NCBI RefSeq assembly: GCF_016342265.1
Contig: NZ_JAEIOS010000011.1
Location: 722,878-786,877, forward strand
DNA: 64,000 nt
Source: Corynebacterium meridianum
GTDB taxonomy: Bacteria; Actinomycetota; Actinomycetes; Mycobacteriales; Mycobacteriaceae
Direction of reading: 5' to 3'
The notes beneath the pieces are model-generated. The model was not told the origin of the DNA. It worked only from the letters and a program-made list of their open reading frames with translations, and did no database searches. How positions within the stretch are numbered: the stretch's first letter is position 1; each line of letters opens with the position of its first letter. The translations under genes were made by a program, and so were the position numbers. This document shows, in pieces, positions 48,098-57,627 of the stretch.

Positions 48098-48791
48098 TTG
48101 AATGCCACCGGACTTCTCGGATTGATCCTGGTGTGGGGCGCCCTGACGATGTCTGCATGCCAGACGCCGTCTCCCCAACCGTCCGATCCGGTCGCCGGTT
48201 CCTCGACCACCGATCCACAAGACGGACCAGCCGGTGAAAGTTCGGAGGATGACCTGTCCCCGGTAACCGCCGACGCCGACGGAAGTCCCATCATCTTCGA
48301 TCCTGTGGAGGCCGGAAAGAACCTCCCGGACCTCTTCCTGGAGTTGTCCGAGGAAGCCATGAACAGGATCGGTATCACCAACGAATTTCAACGGTTCACC
48401 TACGGACTGGACGACGAACTGCCGGGAAAGGGAATAGCTGCGACTCGATCCCACCGAATACACCGGGCCAGAGGTAACTTCCCTGGTTTTATTTACCGAC
48501 AACGTCAGTAAGGAATACATCAAAGAACAGGGCTTCTTCATTCGGAACGCATCCGAATCAAAAGTGCCGAACGCATACTTCTACAACTTTTCCCGGTGAG
48601 ATCGGAGTACCCGCTTTATCGGCACACATACTCTCAGGGGAAGATTGGGACTGGTTGCAACAGGACCAACAACATGGACGTGGGAAGAATCCTGCCCTCT
48701 GGCACTGAAATACTTCGACAAAACCTATGCTGCCACCGACGGATTCATCTGGTTGAGAACTGGGCAGAGAGACTGAGAAAAATCCCGATAG
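48098..48791 (+). pseudogene. Decayed DUF3558-like lipoprotein gene (first copy)
   Basis: A close relative of the intact gene at 49382-50080, beginning with the same TTG-AAT start and a lipobox Cys at residue 21. Shared stretches include GSPIIFDPVEAGKNLPD and QRFTYGLDDEL. After GKGI the frame is lost by small deletions (around 48432-48445). Further matches return in other frames (NVSKEYIKEQGFFIRN; the DNA for TTWTWEESCPLALKYFDKTY). The old stop TAG (48789-48791) overlaps a GTG in the same way as the intact pair. Several independent lesions show a true pseudogene rather than a sequencing slip. Confidence 0.85.
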
Positions 48792-49030
48792 TGGGTTGAC
48801 GTACCAACTCCACACAACCGGATCTCATAGTTGGATCGCTTCGGGAACCATCGAAAGAGATTCAGCGCAACGGTGCCAGTCCACTTTTCGCTCGTCAGCA
48901 GTAAGTGATCACAAGTTCCCTGGGCTGGAGGATCCCAGGCAGCATCATGCTCGGGCATTCACCGGTGGTACAAGTTCACCGGAAGCGTCGTGACCGTGGG
49001 CTTCTCGGACAGTCTGAAAGGCTTGGCGAG
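48791..49030 (+). pseudogene. Remnant of a WXG/PPE-like gene N-terminus (first copy)
   Basis: Starts at a GTG overlapping the pseudogene stop, as the intact copy does at 50080. DNA similarity to the intact gene is patchy but clear around 48915-49020: the bases for CCTGG, the CAGCA/TGC block, ATTCACCGG and ACCGT...TTC occur in the same order and spacing as at 50205-50310. The frame has stops and the rest of the gene is missing. Together with the lipoprotein pseudogene this is a decayed copy of the two-gene module. Confidence 0.65.
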
Positions 49031-49078
49031 ACCACAACCTCCACGGCCCAAGTAGTGAAGGCCACTTAAGAAGGTGCC

Positions 49079-49249
49079 TCACACCCAGTCGGCCATCCGA
49101 AAACCCGGCACCGTGATCGATCCCGACGCATTACCCGGGCAGATTCCCGCGACCTGCACCCCGGCAGCGTAGCGGGCCCGGCAAAGGCGGACATACAGCT
49201 CGGATTCATACGCGATAGGGGTGCCGTCCTCCGGCAGTTTTACGAGCTT
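49079..49249 (-). pseudogene. C-terminal fragment of an unidentified gene
   Basis: A 56-codon open frame ending in TGA at 49079-49081, with protein-like composition and core-like codon use (for example LPEDGTPIAYESELYVRLCR and SITVPGFRMADWV). An in-frame stop lies immediately upstream and there is no start codon at its beginning, so it appears to be the tail of a gene destroyed during the rearrangement that duplicated the flanking module. No family recognised. Confidence 0.3.
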
Positions 49250-49381
49250 TCACCCCCGCGGCCATGCAATCCGGGAATCACAGGGAACCTACCCAGGCCC
49301 GATGCGGTCTAACGCCTTTGAAAGCAGTGCAAGAAGCCATCTCGATGTATCACCGTTTTCCGGAGAAAGCCAGGTCTCCCC

Positions 49382-50080
49382 TTGAATCGAAACACGCTCC
49401 TGAAGGTGCTCGTCGCGAGCGCCTCGATAATCTTGGCCGCCTGCCAGACCCCGCCACCACAGCCCGGTGATGGGCAAGACGAATCAGCGGCCTCCACGCC
49501 AACCGCACAGTCAACCGAGCAAGCCGTCTCCGAAGACCAGTCTTCGGCAACGGCCAACACCGACGGTAGTCCCATTATCTTCGACCCCGTGGAGGCCGGA
49601 AAGAACCTCCCAGACCCGTGCCTGGAGCTGTCCGAGGAAACCATGAACAGGATCGGTTTCACCGGCGAATTTCAACGGTTCACCTACGGCCTGGACGACG
49701 AACTGCTGGGAAAAGGAATAAGCTGCGATCTCGACCTGATCGAAGACACCAGGCTAGAGGTAACTACCTTCGGCTTCTATACCGACAACGTCAGTAAGGA
49801 ATTCATCAAAAAACAGGGTTTCTTCATCCGCGACGTACCGGAGTCAAAAGTGCCGAACGCATACTTCTACACTTTCTCCCCTCGTAATCAGAGTAGGTGC
49901 TTTATCGGCGCGCACACCCCCAGGGGACGATTGGGGTTAGTTGCGTCAGGGCCAACAACATGGACGTGGGAAGAATCCTGTCCACTGGCACTCAAATACT
50001 TCGACAAAACCTATACTGCCACCGACGGCTTCACCTGGTTGAAATCATCACCGGATAAATACGAAAGGAATAATCGATAG
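49382..50080 (+). CDS. DUF3558-like lipoprotein
   Basis: 232 residues from a TTG. The signal peptide ends in ILAAC (lipid Cys21) followed by a Gln/Pro/Ser/Thr-rich linker. The folded part has DGSPIIFDPVEAGKNLPDPC, QRFTYGLDDELLGKGISCDL and TTWTWEESCPLALKYF; this pattern (a C in the first motif, a later C pair and a WxxxCP-like end) resembles DUF3558 lipoproteins of actinobacteria. It is anchored outside the cell membrane. The stop overlaps the GTG of the PPE-like gene by one base, so the two proteins are made together. A broken copy lies upstream. Confidence 0.78.
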   Translation: MNRNTLLKVLVASASIILAACQTPPPQPGDGQDESAASTPTAQSTEQAVSEDQSSATANTDGSPIIFDPVEAGKNLPDPCLELSEETMNRIGFTGEFQRFTYGLDDELLGKGISCDLDLIEDTRLEVTTFGFYTDNVSKEFIKKQGFFIRDVPESKVPNAYFYTFSPRNQSRCFIGAHTPRGRLGLVASGPTTWTWEESCPLALKYFDKTYTATDGFTWLKSSPDKYERNNR

Positions 50081-51783
50081 TGTCCGTTCAATTTGATGTC
50101 GCACGATTGGATAACATCATCCGATCACTGCGAGAAGAGCATAAGAAGATCCACAGAATTAGTGGACAGATAATCTTTGGTCCAGGGATTAAATTGTATT
50201 CGTCGGCCCCTGGATTGGCAGAGCTCGGTCGCCAGCACGCCCAGGTGTTCACCGGGGCGGCCGGGTCAGCCGATGATGTTCTCACCGTCTTCAAAAACCA
50301 GGCCCAGTGGTTGGCTGAAGCACTACACTCTACGGTCCGTGCCCTGGAAACCATTGACGGGGTGACCCGCATCCAACTGATCACCGGTGCCCCCGGACCA
50401 GAGGTAACCCCCGAGGCACTGCCGTTTCCCGACCGGCCCGACGCAGACTACCGGCCGTTCACATTCACACCCCCACACATCCCCGGAGGTGGTGAGACAC
50501 TGGCCGGGCTGTCCGCGATGTTCTCCACGACCGACACCGCAGCAGCCGACCGAGCCGAACAGACCTGGACCCAGACAGCGACACAGACCGCGCAGATCGC
50601 CGATGAACTCGACCACATCGCCGCACAGATCACGGACCTGACCGACGGGGAATCCTTCGACCGGGCCGCCCACACCATCACCACCGTCGCCGCCAGCGCG
50701 CGGGTGTTTTCCACCAACGCCCGGACCATGGGCGAGAGTGTCGCCCGACTCAACCCCATCAACTCCTGGGCCCAGGCCGAGATCAGTGCTGCCGAGGTGC
50801 AACTGGCGTTGATCGAGGAACCCGCAGAACGCGAGATCGCCGAGAAAGCCTGGGTGTCATCCTTCCTCGGCGGGAGCCTGCCTGCGGCGGTCTCCGGTGC
50901 TGTCCCACCGATCAGTCACCTGATGCAGACACCGGTCGACGCTCACGACGGCTACACCACCACCGGGGACGGCATGACCCTCGGCACAGGTAACGCACCG
51001 GTGGTCACCGGTGGTGTCGGTGTGGGCGCTGGTGGTGGTACCGCGGCCGCGATCGGCTCCGCGCAGTCCGATGGTGAGGGTCTGGTGCGCCCGGATCAGG
51101 TGGGGACTTCTGCCGCCGGTGCGGCAGGTGGTGGTGCACCGGTGGTCTCTGGGTCTGGTTCCGGGGTGGGTGTGCCCGGTGGTGGGGTGAGACCGACTGT
51201 GACCGGCCCGGCTACATTCGGTGGTATCGCACATCCCGCCACAGCCGCCGGTGCTGGTGGGGGTTCTACCGGTGGGGCTGGTGTCGGTGTTGGACCCGGT
51301 GTTGTCGGTGGTACCGGTGGTGGCCGTGCCGTGTCAGGTGCACCGTCAGGTGGTTCGGGCAAGGGGGTCGCAGGTAGCACCGGCCAGCGGCCAATGGTCA
51401 TGCCGGGTGCGCGACCTGGCGTGGGGCCTGGTGGTGTGGGGCGTGCCGGTGGGTCTGGTCTGCCCGGTGGATCTGGTGTGCCGGGTGCCGGGGTGGCACC
51501 GCGTGCCGGTGGGGCTGTTCCGCCTGGGGGGTCAGGTGCTGTGGGTCATGTGGGGTCCGGTGGTGCGCAGGGGGCGGGTGTTGGTCGGGGTGGTGTGGCT
51601 GGTGGTGTGCCGATGGTGGGGACAGGTGGTGGTCGGCGGGATCGGAAGCAGTCGTCGTCGGTGTTGTCTCAGGTGGAGCGGTCGGGGAATCTGGAGAAGA
51701 TCCTCGGTCCTGCGCCGTTGACGGTGCCGCCGGTGATCGGTGATTGGGCACGACCAAACCCACCGGACGCACCACAGGGGTGA
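50080..51783 (+). CDS. WXG/PPE-like protein with long Gly-rich C-terminus
   Basis: 567 residues from a GTG overlapping the lipoprotein stop. Residues 1-95 look like a WXG100-type helical hairpin (DNIIRSLREEHKKIHRIS and ADDVLTVFKNQAQWLAEALH). Residues about 140-290 are a second long-helix region (WTQTATQTAQIADELDHIAA). Residues 300-530 are almost only Gly, Val, Ala, Ser and Pro. The C-terminus is conserved-looking (SSVLSQVERSGNLEKILGPA, then PPVIGDW). PPE-like proteins beside DUF3558 lipoproteins occur in type VII secretion loci of other actinobacteria, so a secreted or surface role is likely. No signal peptide. Confidence 0.7.
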   Translation: MSVQFDVARLDNIIRSLREEHKKIHRISGQIIFGPGIKLYSSAPGLAELGRQHAQVFTGAAGSADDVLTVFKNQAQWLAEALHSTVRALETIDGVTRIQLITGAPGPEVTPEALPFPDRPDADYRPFTFTPPHIPGGGETLAGLSAMFSTTDTAAADRAEQTWTQTATQTAQIADELDHIAAQITDLTDGESFDRAAHTITTVAASARVFSTNARTMGESVARLNPINSWAQAEISAAEVQLALIEEPAEREIAEKAWVSSFLGGSLPAAVSGAVPPISHLMQTPVDAHDGYTTTGDGMTLGTGNAPVVTGGVGVGAGGGTAAAIGSAQSDGEGLVRPDQVGTSAAGAAGGGAPVVSGSGSGVGVPGGGVRPTVTGPATFGGIAHPATAAGAGGGSTGGAGVGVGPGVVGGTGGGRAVSGAPSGGSGKGVAGSTGQRPMVMPGARPGVGPGGVGRAGGSGLPGGSGVPGAGVAPRAGGAVPPGGSGAVGHVGSGGAQGAGVGRGGVAGGVPMVGTGGGRRDRKQSSSVLSQVERSGNLEKILGPAPLTVPPVIGDWARPNPPDAPQG

Positions 51784-52041
51784 GTGACGTCGCCTGTGGT
51801 CGGGTACCGGATGCGTGATCCGGGGGGCTTGTCTCGTTGACAGTGATCGCCCCGAAGTACATCCGGCTGTGACGTCGAATCGATTGTTGTCACCGGCGGT
51901 GCCCGGGCCTCCCGGATCGCGGGGCTCCGGCCGCCATCGGCGTCACAACAGCGACGGAACAGAACCATTTCGACCAACCGCATAGCGCACGTGAACCGAG
52001 GTTTCACTGCTGAAACCCGGCCGATGGGGCACACACAGAGA
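51784..52041. other. Intergenic region between the PPE-like gene and ectP
   Basis: About 260 bases, plus the terminator that follows. No ORF with a ribosome-binding site was accepted. A minus-strand frame (51669-52046) is open but overlaps the PPE-like gene and lacks any start signal. Confidence 0.4.
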
Positions 52042-52075
52042 AACACCGCCCCAGCTGTCTGCTCGGGGCGGTGTT
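52042..52075 (-). terminator. Terminator downstream of ectP
   Basis: An 11-bp perfect stem, AACACCGCCCC (52042-52052) and GGGGCGGTGTT (52065-52075), 12-base loop. On the minus strand it is followed by TTTCTCTGTG, and it begins 31 bases after the ectP stop. Confidence 0.75.
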
Positions 52076-52105
52076 CTAAAGGTTGTGGGCTATCCGTTTA
52101 CGGCG

Positions 52106-53941
52106 TCAGGAGCCCTTAGCGGCCTCAGACTCGTCGGAGGTCTTCTCCTCTCCCCCCTTGACGTCGAGCTCCCCGTCGACGACGACATTGCCGGAGATGA
52201 CGATGTTGCCGTCCTCGTCGTACTCGTAGGCGAGCGGCGGCAGCGGATTCCCGTCCGCGTCATATCCGGGCGCGGGACGGTTCTCCTGCTCGGCGAGCTT
52301 CTCCGGGGAGTCGGTCTGGTCCCACTGCCTGGTGAGCAGCTTCGGTTTCGCGGCGGCGTCGTCGATCATGCCTTTCATCAGGGAGTACATCATCACGAAC
52401 TGCATGATGAAGAACGGGAGGGCGACGATGATGACGACCTGCTGCAGGGTCTCGATACCCGTGTCGGGGCTCATGATGAGCAGTGCACCGGCCACGGCAC
52501 CGATGGCGCACGCCCACATGACCCGGTAGTAGACGGGCGATGAATCCTCCTCACCGGTGGCAAACATGTCGGTGACCATCGCGGACGAGTCGATCGAGGT
52601 GATGAAGAAGATCACGACGATCGCCAGTGCGAAGATGCTGACGATGCCGGTCGCCGGGTAGTACTCGAGGAAGGTGAACAGTGCGGCCGCGGTGTTGCCC
52701 TCCTCGACGACGGGACCGACGAGGACACCCGGATCGAGCGCCTCGATCTCGAAACCGGCTCGACCGAAGATGGCGAACCAGATCACGGAGAAGATCGCCG
52801 GCAGGCAGATCACACCCGCGATGAACTCGCGGACTGTACGGCCCTTGGAGATGCGGGCGACGAACATACCGACGAACGGTGACCAGCAGATGGTCCACGC
52901 CCAGTAGAACACGGTCCAGGAGCCCTGCCAGCCGGGGTTATTGGCGAATGCGTCGGTGTAGAACATCATGCCGGGGGCGTTGTCGACGTAGATGCCGAAG
53001 CCCTGGACGGTGGAGCGGAGCAGGGTGAGCGTCGGTCCGGTGATCAGGACGAAGATCATCAGGACAACGGCCATCGCGATGTTCGCGTTGGACAGGACCT
53101 TGATGCCCCGTTCCAGGCCGCTGGCCACGGAGATCGAGGCGATCACGGTGATGAACACGATGATGCCCAGCTCGACGGGTCCCATGACGGGTACGTCCCA
53201 CAGCATGTTCATGCCGGCGTTGATCTGGAGGGTTCCCAGTCCGACGGACACCGCGATACCGAAGACGGTACCGACGATGGCCAGGACATCGATGAGCTTC
53301 CCGGGCCAGGAGTAGATCCGGGCGCCGAGGACGGGGGCGAACACGGAGCTCAGCCGCGGGGGCAGCTTCCGCTTGTAGATGAAGTAGCCGAGCGCCAGTC
53401 CCGGGAGCGCCATGATGACCCACATGTGGGCGCCGAAGTGATAGAAGGTGAACGCCATCGCCTCGACGGCAGCCTCCTGGGACCCTGGTTCGACATCGGC
53501 CATCGGCGGGTTGGTCATGTGGTGCAGCGGCTCGGCCACGCCCCAGAACATGAGCACCGCACCGACACCGCCCGCGAACAGCATCGCAAACCAGGCGAGC
53601 ACCGAGTGTTCGGGCTCGTCGTCGTCATCCCCCAGCCGCATCCGGCCGAAGTGGGAGACGAACACCCCGAGCAGGAACACCACACAGATGGACACGCCTC
53701 CGATGTAGAGCCAGCCGAGATCCGTGAGCAGCCACGTGGCCACGCCCTCCAGGGTCCGGCGGGCGCTCTCCCCTAAGATGACGGCCGCCGCGACGAACGC
53801 GACGATGATCCCCCCGGAGAGGAAGAAGATGAGAGGGTCCGTCTTCAGCCATCCGAAGAAACCGTCGTTGCCGGGTTTGTCTTCGGTGGTCTGTTCGGGT
53901 GGGGTGGTCTGTGCTGGTCCGGATTGTCCGGGCGACTTCAT
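52106..53941 (-). CDS. ectP: BCCT-family compatible-solute carrier (EctP-like)
   Basis: A Na+-coupled betaine/ectoine/proline-type carrier for osmoprotection. 611 residues, with 12 hydrophobic helices, the glycine-rich GGVGAVLMFWGVAEPL segment and the BCCT signature around WAWTICWSPFVGMFVARISK. The C-terminal tail (about 90 residues) is strongly acidic (EYDEDGNIVISGNVVVDGEL). Position after brnQ matches ectP of C. glutamicum and the length is close to that protein, so ectP is preferred over betP or lcoP. Confidence 0.87.
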   Translation of the reverse strand: MKSPGQSGPAQTTPPEQTTEDKPGNDGFFGWLKTDPLIFFLSGGIIVAFVAAAVILGESARRTLEGVATWLLTDLGWLYIGGVSICVVFLLGVFVSHFGRMRLGDDDDEPEHSVLAWFAMLFAGGVGAVLMFWGVAEPLHHMTNPPMADVEPGSQEAAVEAMAFTFYHFGAHMWVIMALPGLALGYFIYKRKLPPRLSSVFAPVLGARIYSWPGKLIDVLAIVGTVFGIAVSVGLGTLQINAGMNMLWDVPVMGPVELGIIVFITVIASISVASGLERGIKVLSNANIAMAVVLMIFVLITGPTLTLLRSTVQGFGIYVDNAPGMMFYTDAFANNPGWQGSWTVFYWAWTICWSPFVGMFVARISKGRTVREFIAGVICLPAIFSVIWFAIFGRAGFEIEALDPGVLVGPVVEEGNTAAALFTFLEYYPATGIVSIFALAIVVIFFITSIDSSAMVTDMFATGEEDSSPVYYRVMWACAIGAVAGALLIMSPDTGIETLQQVVIIVALPFFIMQFVMMYSLMKGMIDDAAAKPKLLTRQWDQTDSPEKLAEQENRPAPGYDADGNPLPPLAYEYDEDGNIVISGNVVVDGELDVKGGEEKTSDESEAAKGS

Positions 53942-54103
53942 GGATCACGCCTTCGTCGGTGGCTGATAAGGAACGGGAACAAGATTAGAAACATCATTAG
54001 CTGTTTGCCGAATCCCCAGGATCAGCACCCCCAGACGTGGCTGGCGCTCATCGTTGCAGCGCACAGCGTTATTCACACCCAGGGCACCGATTAATGAGTT
54101 GTA

Positions 54104-55033
54104 CTACCACCGGCCGAGCAACGCGGAAACAATGAGGATCACCGGCACCGAAACGACGGTGGAGACCACCGCCGCGTCCCGCGCCAGCGCGGTGGTGACG
54201 CCGTACCTGTCCGCGTAGACGAACACGTTCTGTGCAGTCGGCAACGCAGCCAGTACGGTCACGGTGAGCAGTATCGCCCCGTCAAGACCGACGGCGACAC
54301 CGAGAAGACAGGCGACGGCCGGGTGCACGATGTTCTTCCCCGCCACCGCCACGCCCAGTGTCCGGCGGGACACGGTGGACGAATCCAGCAGGCGCACCGT
54401 CGCGAGCGAGATACCGAAAGCGATGAGGGCGACCGGGACCGCGGCCCCGGCGAGCAGAGACACGACACCGTCGACGGGCCCCGCGGGCCGCCACCCGACG
54501 GCGTTGGAGACTCCTCCGGCGAGAGCTGCCACGACCACGGGATTCGCCAGTGCCGTACTCACCAGAACCCGGGGAGACAGTCCCCTGCCTCCGGTCAACG
54601 ACTCGAGGAGTGTCAACGCGAGCGGACCGTAGAACCCGATCTGGAAGAGCAGCAGCGGAACGACGGCCGCGGCGTCCCCGAGGACGTGGACCGCCAGTGG
54701 GAGGCCGAGATTCGCCGCGTTGCAGTAGGAGGACGACAGGCCTGCAATGATCGATCCCGGTGCAGATGTCCCGGTAATGAAACGGGTGACGCAGGATGTC
54801 GCGACGCCGACGATGAGTGCGGAGGTGACGATCACAGCGGATGACGGCGCGATGATCGTGGACCAGTCGGCGACGGCCACGCGGCCGAACACCAGCGCGG
54901 GCAGAGCGACGAAGAACACGAACCGGTTGAGAACCCGCAGTGCGTCCTCCCCCAGCACCCCAATCCGCCCGACGAGAAAGCCGACGGCGATCACACCGAA
55001 CACCATGCTGAATCCAGCGGCCACCTCAGTCAC
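54104..55033 (-). CDS. AEC (auxin efflux carrier) family permease
   Basis: 309 residues from a GTG at 55033, ten hydrophobic helices with the family's inverted five-plus-five layout. Features include FVFFVALPALVFGRVA near the N-terminus and SSSYCNAANLGLPLAVHVLG, the conserved polar N-x-G-x-P segment in the middle. AEC carriers export or import small carboxylates and amino acids; the substrate is unknown. Divergent from the ABC importer operon. Longer in-frame codons upstream overlap that promoter and are not used. Confidence 0.85.
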   Translation of the reverse strand: MTEVAAGFSMVFGVIAVGFLVGRIGVLGEDALRVLNRFVFFVALPALVFGRVAVADWSTIIAPSSAVIVTSALIVGVATSCVTRFITGTSAPGSIIAGLSSSYCNAANLGLPLAVHVLGDAAAVVPLLLFQIGFYGPLALTLLESLTGGRGLSPRVLVSTALANPVVVAALAGGVSNAVGWRPAGPVDGVVSLLAGAAVPVALIAFGISLATVRLLDSSTVSRRTLGVAVAGKNIVHPAVACLLGVAVGLDGAILLTVTVLAALPTAQNVFVYADRYGVTTALARDAAVVSTVVSVPVILIVSALLGRW

Positions 55034-55116
55034 CCGACCATTGTCGCACCGGTCTGCACCCGGACAAACACCTGTCCGGCGGCACGGGTGATGCCGATTG
55101 CACGGAGTGGAGGCGC

Positions 55117-55122
55117 TACCCT
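55117..55122 (+). promoter_or_regulatory. -10 hexamer (TACCCT) of a probable leaderless promoter
   Basis: TACCCT ends seven bases before the ATG of the binding-protein gene at 55130, with no ribosome-binding site between. Confidence 0.5.
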
Positions 55123-55129
55123 GTTCGTC

Positions 55130-56686
55130 ATGGATGCGACCCATCTCAACGACCGGATTCGCCACGGGGCGGCGACGACCCTGGTGGCGGCCGGGGCGTC
55201 ATTCGCGCTCGCAGCCTGTTCAGCCGGTTCGACGGCGATCCAGACCGCGGCGACCGCGGACAGTGGTGCCGTCGTCGTCGCGGTCTCCGGTACACCGGCG
55301 ACCCTCGACTTCACCACCACCGGTGGGGCGGCCATCCCGCAGGCGATGATGTCGAACATCTACGAGACACTCGTGCGCATCGACGATGACGGTCACATCG
55401 TCCCGTGGCTCGCCACCGGCTGGGACGTGTCCGACGACCGCACCGTCTACACGTTCCACCTGCGCGACGGGGTCACCTTCACCAACGGATCACCCTTCAC
55501 CGCCGAGACCGCGAAGTTCTCCATCGACCGGGTGCTCTCCGACGCGTGGACCAACGGGCTGAAGAAGCTGATGTCCCCGGTCGCGGGCACCCGCGTCGTC
55601 GACACGCACACCCTGGAGGTGACGCTCAACGCCCCGTCCAACCAGTGGTTGTTTGCCATGGGAACCTTCGTCGGGGCGATGATGACCCCCGACGGCGTCG
55701 ACTCACTGGCCACCGACCCCGTCGGTACGGGCCCCTACACCGTCACCGACTTCGCACTCGGCCAGTCGATCACCTTCGCGGCCCGCGACGACTACTGGGG
55801 GGAGGCACCGAGGAACAACGCCGCGGCGATCCGCTACTTCGCCGACGCGGTGGGCGCGACGAATGCGCTCCGCTCGGGTGATGTCGACGCCGTCTACTCC
55901 ATGCAGTCCCCGGAGCTCCTCGACACGATCACCGCGCACGGCCACTACAACGTCGAGGTCGGCACCACCAACGGCGAGGTGCTGCTGTCGATGAACAACC
56001 GACGCGCCCCGTTCGACGACATCCGCGTCCGTCGCGCCGTCATGTACGCCATCGACCGCCAGGCCGTAATCGACACCGCGTGGGACGGCTTCGGCACCGA
56101 CACCGGCGGTACCCCGGTCCCGCCGACCGACCCGTGGTACGAGAAGTCCGAGAGGTATCCTCACGACCCGGAGAAGGCGCGGCAGCTCCTCGCCGAGGCA
56201 GGGATCAACGGCACGAACAACCGCGTCGTCATCTCCGTTCCGTCCCGGCCCTACGCCACCGCCGTATCCGAGATCATCGTCTCCCAGCTCCGCGACGTCG
56301 GTTTCGACGCCCGGATCGAGGCCACCGAGTTCCCGGCCGTGTGGCTGCAGAAGGTGTTCAGGCAGCACGACTACGACATGTCGATCATCCTGCACATCGA
56401 GGCCCGCGACATTCCGGCGCTGTTCGGCGACCCCGACTACTACCTCGGGTTCGATTCCCCGGCGGTGCGCGAGGACATCGCGCGGGCCGATGCCGGCAGC
56501 CCGGAGGAGTACGTGGCGGGGATGCGCGCCGCGGTGGACACCATCATGGATCAGGCCGCCGCGGACACCCTGTTCAACTACCCGAACATCGTCATCACCG
56601 CACCCGGTGTGACCGGTGTCAACGCCGACGCCGTCGATGACGCCCTGGAGCTCGCGACGATCAGCGTGGAAGAGGAGCGCGACTGA
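55130..56686 (+). CDS. ABC importer solute-binding lipoprotein (family 5, dipeptide/nickel type)
   Basis: 518 residues. The signal peptide ends in FALAAC (lipid Cys30). The family 5 hallmark region is present: LVRIDDDGHIVPWLATGWDV, then TVYTFHLRDGVTFTNGSPFT. It captures di- or oligopeptides, nickel chelates or similar solutes outside the membrane. It is the first gene of a four-gene operon with two permeases and a double ATPase; its stop overlaps the next ATG (TGATG). Confidence 0.92.
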   Translation: MDATHLNDRIRHGAATTLVAAGASFALAACSAGSTAIQTAATADSGAVVVAVSGTPATLDFTTTGGAAIPQAMMSNIYETLVRIDDDGHIVPWLATGWDVSDDRTVYTFHLRDGVTFTNGSPFTAETAKFSIDRVLSDAWTNGLKKLMSPVAGTRVVDTHTLEVTLNAPSNQWLFAMGTFVGAMMTPDGVDSLATDPVGTGPYTVTDFALGQSITFAARDDYWGEAPRNNAAAIRYFADAVGATNALRSGDVDAVYSMQSPELLDTITAHGHYNVEVGTTNGEVLLSMNNRRAPFDDIRVRRAVMYAIDRQAVIDTAWDGFGTDTGGTPVPPTDPWYEKSERYPHDPEKARQLLAEAGINGTNNRVVISVPSRPYATAVSEIIVSQLRDVGFDARIEATEFPAVWLQKVFRQHDYDMSIILHIEARDIPALFGDPDYYLGFDSPAVREDIARADAGSPEEYVAGMRAAVDTIMDQAAADTLFNYPNIVITAPGVTGVNADAVDDALELATISVEEERD

Positions 56687-57627
56687 TGCTCATCACCCTG
56701 GGAAGACACATTCTCCGCTACCTGGCGACGATCTTCGTCGCCTCCGTCGCGGTCTTCGCGCTGATGCGCGTCGTGCCCGGCGACCCGGCGGCCGTCGCCC
56801 TCGGTGTGAGCGCCACCCCGGAGCTCATCGCCGCGAAACGAGAGGCGCTCGGCCTGGACCAGCCGCTGATCGCCCAGTACCTCAGCTGGGTCGACGGGAT
56901 GCTGCGCGGCGATTTCGGGCTCTCCCTGACCAGCGGGCAGGACATCTCCCCGCTGGTGGTCGACCGACTGCAGGTCAGCCTGATCCTCGTCGGGTCCGCC
57001 ATGGCGCTGGCGCTCGCCGCCGCGATCCCGGTCGGCACCTGGGTGGCGATGCGGCACCGGAGGGCCGACGGCATCGCGATCACCGCCTTGAGCCAGGTCG
57101 GCATCGCGATCCCCAGTTTCCTCGCCGGAATCCTGCTGGTCAGCCTGTTCGCGGTGCGCCTCGGGTGGGCACCGGCGAACGGCTGGGTACCGCCGGACCA
57201 GGGCGTGGGCGCCTTTCTCCAGCGGCTCGTCATGCCCGTCTGCGCGCTCGCCGCGGTGCAGGGGGCGATCATGACGCGCTACGTCCGCTCCGCGGTCCTG
57301 GAGATCCTCTCCGAGGACTTCATCCGCACCGCCCGGGCCAAGGGGCTTTCCACCTGGCAGGCCCTCCTGCGCCACGGGCTGCGCAACGCCGCCCTCCCCG
57401 TCATCACCGTCACCGGCGTTCAGCTGGCGTCACTGGTGATCGGCGCAGTGGTCATCGAGCAGGTCTTCGTTCTCCCGGGACTCGGGTCTATGCTTCTCGA
57501 CGCGGTGAGCACCCGGGACCTGACGACGGTGCAAACCATCGTCATGGTGCTGGTCCTGCTCACCCTCGCGGTGAACATGGTGGTGGACCTCATCGCACTC
57601 GCCCTCGACCCACGGACGGGACGGTGA
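56686..57627 (+). CDS. ABC importer permease (DppB/OppB type)
   Basis: 313 residues, six helices. N-terminal ILRYLATIFVASVAVFALMR and RVVPGDPAAV are typical of DppB-type subunits, as is the EAA loop (LEILSEDFIRTARAKGLSTW) that contacts the ATPase. Overlaps the binding-protein gene by one base and the next permease by GTGA. Confidence 0.94.
   Translation: MLITLGRHILRYLATIFVASVAVFALMRVVPGDPAAVALGVSATPELIAAKREALGLDQPLIAQYLSWVDGMLRGDFGLSLTSGQDISPLVVDRLQVSLILVGSAMALALAAAIPVGTWVAMRHRRADGIAITALSQVGIAIPSFLAGILLVSLFAVRLGWAPANGWVPPDQGVGAFLQRLVMPVCALAAVQGAIMTRYVRSAVLEILSEDFIRTARAKGLSTWQALLRHGLRNAALPVITVTGVQLASLVIGAVVIEQVFVLPGLGSMLLDAVSTRDLTTVQTIVMVLVLLTLAVNMVVDLIALALDPRTGR

Noticed and set aside
51669..52046. 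125-codon minus-strand frame between the PPE-like gene and ectP
   Set aside because: It overlaps the PPE-like gene's 3' end and the terminator region and lacks a start signal.
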